Assembly: GCA_964622375.1 (NCBI GenBank)
Contig: CAZUQA010000062.1
Span: forward strand, 1-12,203
Direction: 5' to 3'
DNA from: CAZUQA01 sp964622375
GTDB lineage: Bacteria; Bacillota_I; Bacilli_A; Erysipelotrichales; Erysipelotrichaceae
DNA length: 12,203 nt
The notes under the pieces were generated by a model. It worked only from the letters and a program-made list of their open reading frames with translations. It had not been told where the DNA came from and made no database searches. Positions 1 through 7,578 of this stretch are shown in pieces. Made by a program: the position numbers and the translations under genes. Position 1 is the first letter of the stretch. Each line of letters opens with the position of its first letter.

Positions 1-309
1 GCTTTAGCTTGTTTGCTTTTACTGGCTCACCCTTTGACTATCGTCGCTTCCTTCGTCTTTGCCCCTTTTACCGCTTTATCGCCCTTAACGGCTATCGGTT
101 TTGTCGCTGCCTTAGTAGAAGCTTTCCTGCGGAAACCGCAAGTAAAAGATTTTGAAAACTTGAGCCGGGATGCTCAAACCCTCAAAGGTTTCTTTAAAAA
201 CAAAGTAATTCGCATTCTCTTATTGTTTATCATCGCTAATCTCTTTAATTCGTTAGCGACTTTTATCAGCGGTTTCAATATCTTCGGTTCGTTTTTGAAA
301 AACAGCTAG
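1..309 (+). CDS. TraB/PrgY-family membrane protein, C-terminal part (5' end outside window)
   Basis: The frame is open from the first base to TAG at 307-309, giving the last 102 residues of a longer protein. The segment reads as the membrane-embedded C-terminus of TraB/PrgY proteins: a hydrophobic start with the AHPLT motif, then APFTALSP, LVEAFLRKPQVKDFE, a basic FFKNKVIR stretch, and a final hydrophobic segment containing ANLFNSLATFISG. Those motifs and their order are typical of the family, whose best-known members (enterococcal TraB and PrgY) limit self-response to peptide pheromone. The N-terminal TIKI-like putative protease domain would lie upstream and is not visible. In non-plasmid Bacillota the role is unknown, so pheromone function should not be assumed here. 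A TTG at 13 is only an internal codon. The stop directly abuts the stop of the convergent metallopeptidase gene. Confidence 0.8.
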   Translation, partial: ALACLLLLAHPLTIVASFVFAPFTALSPLTAIGFVAALVEAFLRKPQVKDFENLSRDAQTLKGFFKNKVIRILLLFIIANLFNSLATFISGFNIFGSFLKNS

Positions 310-328
310 CTAGTTGTTAGCTTCTTTT
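304..328 (+). terminator. Weak candidate terminator between abutting convergent genes
   Basis: AGCTA (308-312) and TAGCT (318-322) can form a 5-bp stem with a 5-nt loop. On the + strand it is followed by TCTTTTCT. The stem is short and overlaps both stop codons, so it is marginal. On the opposite strand the T-run starts about 7 nt beyond the stem, which is worse. Confidence 0.3.
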
Positions 329-936
329 CTAAGTTGTTTGTAGTTAGGGACATATTCCTTTAATAGATCATAAAAAGCTAACGAGTGATTCATCTCTACT
401 AAGTGACAAAGCTCGTGAAAAATGATCATTCTAATAAATGGTTCTGAGTATTTTAAAACGTAAAGATTAATCGAGACTTTTTTATTGGCGTGGCAGATAC
501 CGAAAGTCCGTTTCAACCTTTTGATGCGTATTTCTTTTGGCTGATAAGGGAAAACCGCCAAACAAGCGGCGATGATGCTTTTGAGTCTTTCTTGTTTGCT
601 TAAATAGATTTCATCATATATCAACAGTAAGTCTTTTTCATCGCTGACATAACATATTAAACTGTCGTCAGTAAAACGATAACCAAACTTGTCACTGGCT
701 TGTTTGATGATTTGGTATTCCTTTCCCAATAAAAGAAAAATCTCCTCATCTCTTGGCTGTTTTAACTTTTTTCTAATCCAACTTCGATGTTTAGCTAATA
801 ACTCGTTAACCCGTTGGTCACTGGTAGCATAGTTAGTTCGCACTAACACCGTGTCACCTACCACCTGTAAGACCGTTGTCTGGCGACTGCTTCTTATTAG
901 CTTAACTTTAAAATCATAATCTTTTAGCATATTCAA
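310..936 (-). CDS. YgjP-like (M48-type) zinc metallopeptidase
   Basis: Predicted soluble protein of 208 residues (206 if the ATG at 928-930 is used). The C-terminal half carries the YgjP/DUF45 signature: TFGICHANKKVSINLYVL leads into the zinc-binding helix HELCH (about 174-178), with a further His at about 184 in MNHS, then a conserved-looking VPNYKQL tail. HExxH plus the downstream His is the metal site and Glu175 the expected catalytic base. Substrates of this family are poorly known. The gene overlaps the 3' end of the HAD gene by 23 nt (TTG start) or 17 nt (ATG start), implying co-transcription. AAGGA lies 5 nt from the TTG and 11 nt from the ATG, so the TTG has better spacing, though ATG remains possible. 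No signal peptide is seen. Length is ordinary for the family. Confidence 0.85.
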   Translation of the reverse strand: MNMLKDYDFKVKLIRSSRQTTVLQVVGDTVLVRTNYATSDQRVNELLAKHRSWIRKKLKQPRDEEIFLLLGKEYQIIKQASDKFGYRFTDDSLICYVSDEKDLLLIYDEIYLSKQERLKSIIAACLAVFPYQPKEIRIKRLKRTFGICHANKKVSINLYVLKYSEPFIRMIIFHELCHLVEMNHSLAFYDLLKEYVPNYKQLRKEANN

Positions 937-1606
937 GGAATTCCTTAGCGCTCATTCTTTCGTACGTGAATTCAGAAGGGCTGTCAATCATCCCATCGGT
1001 AATTAAGATGCCTTTAATTCCTAAGACCGTCGCAACCATATCTTCTTTGACATCGTTTCCGACCATGATGCAACTTGTCGCTTCCAAGTTGCATTCTTCT
1101 AAGAGATTCCGATAGTACTGCAAGTCGGGCTTGCAGGCGCTCGCTGTCTCAAAACTGGTAACTTTCAAAAAGTCAGCCGGTGAAAAGCCCAGCCAAGCCA
1201 GACGCTTATGAGTCGCTATGGCCGGAAATACCGGTTGGCTGGCGATGATAATCGGATAACTTTTCTCCAATAAAAGCCTGACACTGGCAACCATGTCCGG
1301 TATAGCTGCGGTGATTCCCTGCAGTTTATCATATTCGTTGAGGTAATACGCTGATTCTTCGGCACTTAAAGTAGTCGCAGAAATTTGCGCAAGTTCTGAC
1401 ATTTTATCATAAAACTTCTCTTTATTTGTTCGTCCGTCTTTAGCCTCCAACATATAAAGATAAGACTTATAGATATAAGAAGCCACCTGTTCAGCAGGAA
1501 TTAGATGGGCAAAAGCGCTAGCTAAGCCGCCATAATAAGCTTTTTCAAATTCCGGCCAGTTAAGTTTTAATAGCGTATCGTCTAAATCAAAGAGAAATGT
1601 ATTCAT
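914..1606 (-). CDS. HAD-superfamily hydrolase (putative phosphatase)
   Basis: A 230-residue soluble haloacid dehalogenase-like hydrolase with all four motifs in order. Motif I is FDLDDT (nucleophile Asp7, acid/base Asp9). Motif II is the Ser in IIASQP (about 123). Motif III is Lys159 in ACKPD. Motif IV is GNDVKED (about 183-189), which binds magnesium. The helical cap lies between motifs I and II (about 15-105), the subfamily I arrangement seen in phosphoglycolate phosphatase-like and 5'-nucleotidase-like enzymes. The substrate cannot be read from sequence. The ATG at 1604-1606 has an AAAGGCGG-type ribosome site about 8 nt upstream. It is the first gene of a two-gene leftward unit with the YgjP-like protease. 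Its promoter sits just beyond the terminator of the surface-protein operon. Confidence 0.85.
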   Translation of the reverse strand: MNTFLFDLDDTLLKLNWPEFEKAYYGGLASAFAHLIPAEQVASYIYKSYLYMLEAKDGRTNKEKFYDKMSELAQISATTLSAEESAYYLNEYDKLQGITAAIPDMVASVRLLLEKSYPIIIASQPVFPAIATHKRLAWLGFSPADFLKVTSFETASACKPDLQYYRNLLEECNLEATSCIMVGNDVKEDMVATVLGIKGILITDGMIDSPSEFTYERMSAKEFLEYAKRL

Positions 1607-1627
1607 TGTCGCCCGCCTTTCTGAGTG

Positions 1628-1636
1628 ATTATAACA
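1628..1636 (-). promoter_or_regulatory. Extended -10 promoter for the HAD/YgjP unit
   Basis: On the minus strand TATAAT (1628-1633) is preceded by TGT, giving a TGn-TATAAT extended -10. No good -35 is present: the hexamer 17 nt upstream is T-rich, being the run of the upstream terminator. The -10 lies about 21 bp from the HAD start codon, so the leader would be short. Confidence 0.55.
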
Positions 1637-1650
1637 TACTAATTTGCCCG

Positions 1651-1675
1651 AAAAAAAGGTGGAATTTCTCCACCT
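1651..1675 (-). terminator. Intrinsic terminator of the surface-protein operon
   Basis: A perfect 7-bp stem, AGGTGGA (1657-1663) and TCCACCT (1669-1675), with a 5-nt loop, is followed on the minus strand by a run of T (1651-1657). The first stem bases overlap the TAG stop of the cysteine protease gene (1674-1676), so the hairpin begins inside the stop codon. Confidence 0.85.
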
Positions 1676-4600
1676 ATTGCATTATTTTAATTATTTCCGG
1701 CTCATTATCTTCCACTAAAGCGGCGCTGTTGATATCCGTAAAACCACTTCCGTAGTTACTAATCAACATCCAATAATACTTCCCGTCGTATTTGCCTTTT
1801 ACCCAGAATGTCGTCCCCCCACTAATATTCGTAAACCAATCACCTGGCTTACAGGCGAAACGCACGGTCACCGATTTCCCCGGTTTTATGGTAATCGACG
1901 ATTTTTTGCTACCTTTTCCGTTAGCCAAATACATTGCTGAATTAGGATGAGTAGTTCCAAAGCCTACGGCATTATATAAAACGAGATCAAAATTTCCGGT
2001 ATTTTTAATCGTATATTGCGCCCAAAACCATTTATTATAAATCCAACCCGCCTTAACTTTAGCTTTCTTTTTTCCGGCGCCGACATACATATTACCTGAC
2101 TTCAAACTCGGATCAGCATATTGCACAAAAGCTTGACTGACTAACGAATAAGGACCGTAGACCGTACTTTTACCGACTTTCCGATAAGCCCGGACTTTAA
2201 CGTAGTAATTTTTGTTCCCTGCCAGCTTTTTAATAATAAAGTTACGATTAGCCGTACTAGCGACGGTCTTGTATTTACCATCGATGGAAGTTGCGTAAGC
2301 ATACTGATAGCCGCTGGCTCCTAACACCGGTAAAGCGGTCACCCAGACGTTGGATACTCCCGGAGAAGTGAAAGCCAGGGGAGCAGTTAAACTCGGTTTA
2401 ACCGAAATAACCGGCGAAAAAGCTCCGTAATAGGTTTTTCCGTTGATGACATTCGCGGCGCGTATCTTATAGTAATAAGTCGTACCAGTTTTTAAGTTGG
2501 CGTGGAGGTATTGCCGCAGTTGACCACTAGCTATCGTCGTTAATAGCTTGTAGTTCTTTGTTTTATTGGTGGAAACGTAGATTTTATAGCTGTCGGCCTG
2601 TGCTAAGGCATCGAATTTAAGGATCGCTGAATTATAAGTCGGCGAAGTGACAGTAAAATTATCGACGGTCGGTGCTGTCACTGTCACGTTGATGACTATT
2701 TGTTTACTGCCGAGGGTGGCAGTAATCTTCGCGCTACCTTTAGCCAACGCCCAAATTAAGCCATTGTTGTCGACAGTTACTACCTTGGTATTACTTGATT
2801 TGTATTTGATGTTTCCGATGCTTTTAACCGGTGTTAAAACCGGCTCGATTTGTTTACTGCCTAAGACCGGGATAGTAAGTGTCTTTTCGCTAATATCGAA
2901 ATCGGTGGCCATAACCGGTGTTTCGACGCTCAACAGACAACTAGCTGTCTTAATACCGTTGGTAGTGTCGTTGGCTGTCGCTGTAATCGTCGCCGTTCCC
3001 AGTTTTATCGGTGTTACTACCCCACCGGTATCGACGGTCGCAACTGTCGTATCGCTACTCACCCAACTAATATTCTTATTCGAAGCGTTAGCCGGTAGAA
3101 TCGTTAAAGACAGCTTCTTCTTATAACCGATGAAAGAAAAATCGCTACTCGGTAAACTGATTGAAGTTACCGGATAGAAAATGACTTGAACATTACAGGT
3201 CGCCTCAAGTCCACTGAGCGTGTTTCTGGCGCGCACCACGGTGGTTCCGGAGTTTACGGCATAAACCACCCCGTCACTGCTCACCGTTGCTACAGCATTG
3301 TTGTCGCTACTCCAGCTTATCGTTTTATTGGTTGCATCGCTGGGGAAAGGACTCGCTATCAGCTTTTGACTATTTCCTTTGTCTAACGAAAGGCTACTTT
3401 TGTCGAGACTGATGCTCTCCAGAGCGATATTAGTATTGACGTCGGCGAAGACTTTAATCCGCGCCACCCCATTTTTCGCAACTAAATCAATCCAGCCGTT
3501 ACTTTCCGGTTTGTAGTAGTAACTACGATTGGCCTGCAATGCCAAGGTGTAAGTAATAATTCCAGCGGACATTGAAGTATCAACGATAATCGTCGGCTCT
3601 TTAGTTGTCGTGGAAGTAAATTTGATAACTACAGAGAAACGGGTTCCTCGTTTAATTTCGACATTATTCGCCAATTGTATAGTGTGATAACCTTGTTCGC
3701 TTAGCGAACCGGTCGTCGTCGCTGCTGCGACTTTCGTCCCACTGTTTGGGCTACCGCCCAAAGGAATGTCTTTATATATTTCAATACTATAATTGAGATT
3801 CTTATCAGCTGTAAAGAATCCTACTTCTTTTAAAATCTGATTATAATTACTGGGAGCGGTATAGATGTTTCCGACTCCTTGAGTTAAGGCCTGGGAATTA
3901 GTCGAAATCTTCGGTAATCCCAACATGCCGGTATCATATTGGAAGATATTAGTGTAATTTGTCGTGGTCATTACATAAGCAACTCCCACACTGTCATCTC
4001 TATCCCAAGTAGGATAATCGTAAGAGAGATAAAAATAACCGCTCTTGCTGCCATACCAACCTGTGCCCCAAGAATTTTTTACTATCCACGCTCCATTTTT
4101 AGAGGGTGTTTTGTTAAAACTATAGCGACTAAAATTATCATCCCAGCCCACGATTGTTACCGCATGATTTGGATTAGCTGCATAAGGATAATAGTAGCCG
4201 GCTGAACCAGTATTAAAGTAGGATGGACTGTAGTAAAAGTCCACATTGACGGCACCATAAGTCATAATCGCTTCTTTGATGGAATCACCGCCCTTGGTAG
4301 GGATTACGTAGGCGGCCTTCAGCCGGAAATCTCCTATGTAAGCTAAGTTGTTGTTGATATTAGTATTAGCCAGGGCAATTTTCATCCCTTGACTAACCAG
4401 CGTATTGTAGCTGTAACCGGAAAGGCTGTTAAAAGCGGTCTCATATTTCATGCCAACATAATTAGCCATCACTAACATCGGAGTGTAAATCGTTCCTCCG
4501 CTCATTAAATAATTGCCGCTATAACCGTTAGCCGTCCCCACCTTCGTTTTATTTCCTGCGGTGTTACCCAGCGGTTCAACCGGTCTTTTATTGTAAGCGA

Positions 4601-5018
4601 AGTAAACCATCTGTAAATCCGATAACGAGACGGTAGTAGCTGATCCAATCAGCTTTTTTATAGAAGCTTCCATCGCCGCTGTTGCGCTAAAAGCCCAACA
4701 GGTTCCATAAGATTTTTGGTCTTTTATTGGGCTGATATACCCGTAGGTTCGGGAGTCATAAGTAGCAGGATAAGTAGCGCGGTTTAATCCGCCTCTGCTT
4801 GAACTATCGTAAAATATACCACCATTATTGATAGCTAAGAGCCCATAATCCTCCGCATCTTCTTCGGGTGGCAGGACCGCCGGCGCATCGATAAAAACTT
4901 CATCGTCTTCGACGATATCCGTACTGAAATCGTCAATGACCGGCTCCTCAGCTGCCAGTGGATTTATCGTACTAAAAAGCAAAGATAGTGTTAACAGTGA
5001 TCTTAGTAATGCTTTCAT
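1674..5018 (-). CDS. Secreted papain-like (C1) cysteine protease with Big_2 and fibronectin III repeats
   Basis: A 1114-residue secreted protein. Residues 1-22 form a signal peptide (MKALLRS, Leu-rich core, LAA). Residues 24-58 are a very acidic linker. The C1 peptidase domain follows (about 80-345): oxyanion Gln101, nucleophile Cys107 in GTCWAFS, His285 in NHAVTIVGWDD, Asn315 in VKNSWGTGWYG, so the active site is intact. A lectin-like beta domain common after bacterial C1 domains spans about 353-527. Three Big_2 Ig-like repeats follow (about 532-612, 616-699, 703-781), each with the ISW/KYKSS ... V.TVD ... G...I.A pattern, then two fibronectin III-like repeats (about 785-875, 879-966). The last domain (about 970-1095), rich in Tyr, Trp and Gly, is not recognised. 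No LPXTG, SLH or choline-binding motif is present. It is the last gene of the operon, 90 bp after the adhesin gene. The likely role is extracellular peptide or surface-protein cleavage; the substrate is unknown. Confidence 0.88.
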   Translation of the reverse strand: MKALLRSLLTLSLLFSTINPLAAEEPVIDDFSTDIVEDDEVFIDAPAVLPPEEDAEDYGLLAINNGGIFYDSSSRGGLNRATYPATYDSRTYGYISPIKDQKSYGTCWAFSATAAMEASIKKLIGSATTVSLSDLQMVYFAYNKRPVEPLGNTAGNKTKVGTANGYSGNYLMSGGTIYTPMLVMANYVGMKYETAFNSLSGYSYNTLVSQGMKIALANTNINNNLAYIGDFRLKAAYVIPTKGGDSIKEAIMTYGAVNVDFYYSPSYFNTGSAGYYYPYAANPNHAVTIVGWDDNFSRYSFNKTPSKNGAWIVKNSWGTGWYGSKSGYFYLSYDYPTWDRDDSVGVAYVMTTTNYTNIFQYDTGMLGLPKISTNSQALTQGVGNIYTAPSNYNQILKEVGFFTADKNLNYSIEIYKDIPLGGSPNSGTKVAAATTTGSLSEQGYHTIQLANNVEIKRGTRFSVVIKFTSTTTKEPTIIVDTSMSAGIITYTLALQANRSYYYKPESNGWIDLVAKNGVARIKVFADVNTNIALESISLDKSSLSLDKGNSQKLIASPFPSDATNKTISWSSDNNAVATVSSDGVVYAVNSGTTVVRARNTLSGLEATCNVQVIFYPVTSISLPSSDFSFIGYKKKLSLTILPANASNKNISWVSSDTTVATVDTGGVVTPIKLGTATITATANDTTNGIKTASCLLSVETPVMATDFDISEKTLTIPVLGSKQIEPVLTPVKSIGNIKYKSSNTKVVTVDNNGLIWALAKGSAKITATLGSKQIVINVTVTAPTVDNFTVTSPTYNSAILKFDALAQADSYKIYVSTNKTKNYKLLTTIASGQLRQYLHANLKTGTTYYYKIRAANVINGKTYYGAFSPVISVKPSLTAPLAFTSPGVSNVWVTALPVLGASGYQYAYATSIDGKYKTVASTANRNFIIKKLAGNKNYYVKVRAYRKVGKSTVYGPYSLVSQAFVQYADPSLKSGNMYVGAGKKKAKVKAGWIYNKWFWAQYTIKNTGNFDLVLYNAVGFGTTHPNSAMYLANGKGSKKSSITIKPGKSVTVRFACKPGDWFTNISGGTTFWVKGKYDGKYYWMLISNYGSGFTDINSAALVEDNEPEIIKIMQ

Positions 5019-5023
5019 TTTTT

Positions 5024-5066
5024 AGCCCCCATTTATTTCCTAATCAAATTTTAACTGTTAGGGGCT
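5024..5066 (-). promoter_or_regulatory. Inverted repeat able to mask the protease ribosome site
   Basis: In the 90-bp gap before the protease gene, the minus strand carries AGCCCC (5061-5066) and later GGGGGCT (5024-5030), which includes the only G-rich ribosome-binding candidate, about 5 nt before the ATG. The two can pair perfectly over 6 bp across about 31 nt. A competing CCTAA/TTAGG pairing shares bases with the first arm, so two exclusive folds are possible. A regulatory role is inference. Confidence 0.35.
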
Positions 5067-5108
5067 CTGATTACAATCATTTTGAACAGAGGAATTTGTT
5101 TATTTTAG

Positions 5109-6845
5109 TCAATTCCCTGTTTTTGGGACAATAGTACGTTCGTTGGAAAACAACACTTCATATTCAACCTGACCATAGTCGCTAATCAACTGTCTGACGC
5201 TACAAGCTTGTTTAAGTTTTTGATACCCCAGGGGGGGCCAGACTTCGCACATTTGATAATAATGGCCGTATTTTAAACCGTGCAGGCTTATCATCCCTTG
5301 CTGAATAGTGAAAACTTTCAGCTCTTCGTCTTTTTTACCAAAGTTCTTAATCACATACCACTTACCGTCTGAGGGATACTCCAACAACTCGCCATCATTA
5401 TTAACTTTTAAACTGTAGTTTGGCGCCACCTTCTCCCCTCTTTGTAATAAATCCAGCGCCTCTTGTGAGTAGATGACATAATCGGTGCCCGGCTCGTCCT
5501 GCAGATAAATAGCCCCGGTAACCTGGATTCCTAAATCCTCGATCGTTTTATTGCTACCATCACTTTGGGGTTCCACCTCACTAATGCGGAAAAACGCTCC
5601 ATTCAGCAAGATATCGTGATTATCTTCATCGCACTTCAGCACTTTCAAATCCAAACGTCGTAAATCGTTCATCACCTCATAAACTATTTCGGGCCCAAAA
5701 GTCTGCTTACTGGGCTGGATAAGCCATTCTTTTTCGCCAAAAGCATAATCGTAACCCTCCGGCAATTTAGTTTCGACCAGTTTATAATAACCGTGATAGT
5801 CGACATTGCTGAATGTTAGGCGGCCTTTTTCATCAGTTACGGCTTTACCGATCAGAAAAGTTTGGGCCGGCTCTGCTACATCATACAGTTCAAAAGTTGC
5901 CCCTGCTAACGGAGCCCGCGTTTCCCGGTCCAGTTTACTTACGACAATCGTTATCGGTATCAACGTCTCCCCCCTTAACACTAAATAAGTCTCAAAAGGA
6001 TTAGCGTTACCGGCATCGTACAATTTTTGGGGAATTGAAGAACCTTGACAATGCCAAACATAAGTACTGCCTTTGCGCATTCCACTGATTCTTTTAAAGA
6101 TCAACACGGTGTTATTCTGGGGATTTTGCGGTAACTCCAAAAGTTTAATCGTCATGCTTTGTCCGCTGATTGTCACACTGACATTGTCTTGATATTCTAC
6201 CAGAAAGCGATCCAAAACCTCGTTAGTGTCGGTTAGCGTAATAGACTCTCCGACGTTGAGCTTTAACTCTTGACCCGCAAAAGAAGGAGCGATATCGTGG
6301 CTGGCGATTAGTCTTTCGATTTCGTTAGTGTAAGCCTTCATATTTACTTCATTTTTTTGATTAGTCGCATCGCTTTGGTTCTTGTACCACTTAACCGACC
6401 AACCTAAGGCTTCGTAAATCATTTGTTGGGCGGCTCCCCACCAAATGTTGCTGTCGTGCCCGGGATAGCCGTAACCGTAATAAGCAATCTTCCAAAGGCG
6501 CTCCTGCGTCGCTTTCGGCAATTCTTTGACCGCGTTACTCGGCGCTCCGGTATTAAGAAACGTCCTTCCGCTATATTCGAAAATCGCTCGGTGTGGTTCC
6601 AGACAGTAAACGGCTTTTTTATCTAAATACAGTATTTTTGAAGCGAAAATCTGGGGGTTACTACCCCCATACTGCAATTGTCCCATCTTACTGTTGATTG
6701 AGCTGATTTTAGTTGCCCGCATCCAGTTAATCGTACTACCGTAAGTGAATGTTGCCGAGGCGGCGGCGATATTCATAAACTGACTTCCGCCTATTATTCC
6801 GATGGCGATAATCAACACTAAAATCTTTTTTATTCTACTTTTCAT
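5109..6845 (-). CDS. Thioester-domain surface adhesin with Cna-B/SpaA-like repeats and terminal VPKTG motif
   Basis: A 578-residue exported protein. Residues 1-30 form a signal peptide (KSRIKK, hydrophobic core, AAAS). The N-terminal thioester (TQXA/TED) domain spans about 31-180: Cys81 in VYCLEPH and Gln140 in AAQQMIYE match the Cys and the Q-x-x-I-[WY] Gln that form the internal thioester. Known members use this bond for covalent attachment to host proteins. A beta-rich region (about 185-290) follows, then two SpaA/Cna-B-like domains. The first is about 298-395, with Lys304 and Glu358 in LVETKLPEGYDY as likely isopeptide residues. The second is about 398-572, with Lys404 and Glu534. The end is SNERTIVPKTGN then TGA: a sortase-type pentapeptide without the usual hydrophobic helix and basic tail. 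AAGGAG (6852-6857) precedes the ATG. The sortase gene lies 22 bp upstream, suggesting a dedicated enzyme-substrate pair. Confidence 0.88.
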   Translation of the reverse strand: MKSRIKKILVLIIAIGIIGGSQFMNIAAASATFTYGSTINWMRATKISSINSKMGQLQYGGSNPQIFASKILYLDKKAVYCLEPHRAIFEYSGRTFLNTGAPSNAVKELPKATQERLWKIAYYGYGYPGHDSNIWWGAAQQMIYEALGWSVKWYKNQSDATNQKNEVNMKAYTNEIERLIASHDIAPSFAGQELKLNVGESITLTDTNEVLDRFLVEYQDNVSVTISGQSMTIKLLELPQNPQNNTVLIFKRISGMRKGSTYVWHCQGSSIPQKLYDAGNANPFETYLVLRGETLIPITIVVSKLDRETRAPLAGATFELYDVAEPAQTFLIGKAVTDEKGRLTFSNVDYHGYYKLVETKLPEGYDYAFGEKEWLIQPSKQTFGPEIVYEVMNDLRRLDLKVLKCDEDNHDILLNGAFFRISEVEPQSDGSNKTIEDLGIQVTGAIYLQDEPGTDYVIYSQEALDLLQRGEKVAPNYSLKVNNDGELLEYPSDGKWYVIKNFGKKDEELKVFTIQQGMISLHGLKYGHYYQMCEVWPPLGYQKLKQACSVRQLISDYGQVEYEVLFSNERTIVPKTGN

Positions 6846-6867
6846 TTTTTTCTCCTTAAGCTTAGTA

Positions 6868-7578
6868 TTAAAGCGGTACCGCTACGACCACCCAGCGTCC
6901 CTGTCCTTTTGTTGTCATATCGCAAGTTACTAACGTTAAGCTATTATCAACTTGCGAAAAATCCGGCGGGCTAAAGTCAATGATGCTCTTGGCGTTGGCT
7001 GCTTTCAGAAAGCTTTCAAAATCACTTCGATTACGAAAATCAGTCTGCAGATAAGCTAAATCGCGCTCCGGTAAAGTGCTGTTGAAGTAGGCAATAATCT
7101 GATATTTTGTTGTTCCTTGCGCATTTTCAACCGCAAAAATCCGATTATTCTCCACATAGGGCCGCTTTTTTAATAACGTCAACCTTTCACTATTGTGACT
7201 GGCTGAATGTCCATAGATGACGATATTTAAGCTGGTAGGTGAATACTGCCGGTCGATAAACAGCGTCCCCATTTTGTCAGTTTGCTTGGCAAGATTCAGC
7301 TTTAAGTATTCTTTATTATCGCGGCTCTGGACAACCGGTAATAATCGATCGCTTAAACGCAACCAAAAGGCGAAGTCCGGATTTTCTTCGGCTTGTATTA
7401 CCTGTTGACTCGACAATGCTGTCATTTCCGGTAACGCGATACGCTCATCTTTTGTGAACTTTTCTTCTTTCGCTTGGACTAAATCGGCATGACTGGCAAT
7501 CAACCAAACGACGGCTGCCATTTGACAATAGGCGATGAGGGCTAAAGTTATCGTCTTTCTTTGGTGGCGATGCTTCAA
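6868..7578 (-). CDS. Class B-type sortase (transpeptidase)
   Basis: A 236-residue membrane-anchored sortase. A basic N-terminus (KHRHQRK) and one membrane helix (about 9-28) place the catalytic domain outside the cell. Class B hallmarks are NPDFAFWL (about 66-73), PVVQSRDNKEYL (about 81-92) and the GTLFID strand. Catalytic residues are His124 in IYGHS, Cys219 in TLVTC and Arg228 in GRWVVVA. The enzyme cleaves a C-terminal sorting motif and joins the product to cell-wall peptidoglycan or a pilin lysine. Its probable substrate is the adjacent VPKTG adhesin. The start is TTG at 7576-7578, overlapping the stop of the upstream small gene as TTGA, which implies translational coupling. The ribosome site is weak (GGA about 8 nt upstream), consistent with coupling. 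No separate signal peptidase-like or major pilin gene lies in the locus. Assignment to class B is firmer than any subclass. Confidence 0.87.
   Translation of the reverse strand: MKHRHQRKTITLALIAYCQMAAVVWLIASHADLVQAKEEKFTKDERIALPEMTALSSQQVIQAEENPDFAFWLRLSDRLLPVVQSRDNKEYLKLNLAKQTDKMGTLFIDRQYSPTSLNIVIYGHSASHNSERLTLLKKRPYVENNRIFAVENAQGTTKYQIIAYFNSTLPERDLAYLQTDFRNRSDFESFLKAANAKSIIDFSPPDFSQVDNSLTLVTCDMTTKGQGRWVVVAVPL

Noticed and set aside
2647..3126. 159-codon open frame on the + strand
   Set aside because: It is antisense to the Big_2 repeats of the protease. Its hydrophobic, Val-rich product is what reversed Thr/Val/Ser codons give, and it has no ribosome site.
3186..4205. Two further + strand open frames within the protease gene
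   Set aside because: They lie opposite a well-supported gene, with no family resemblance, promoter or ribosome site.
5038..5108. Missing membrane anchor of the adhesin hidden by a frameshift
   Set aside because: The 90 bp after the stop has stops in every frame and no run of hydrophobic codons followed by Lys or Arg codons.
5806..6626. Three + strand open frames opposite the adhesin gene
   Set aside because: Two overlap each other in different frames, and all mirror coding sequence of clear domain structure.
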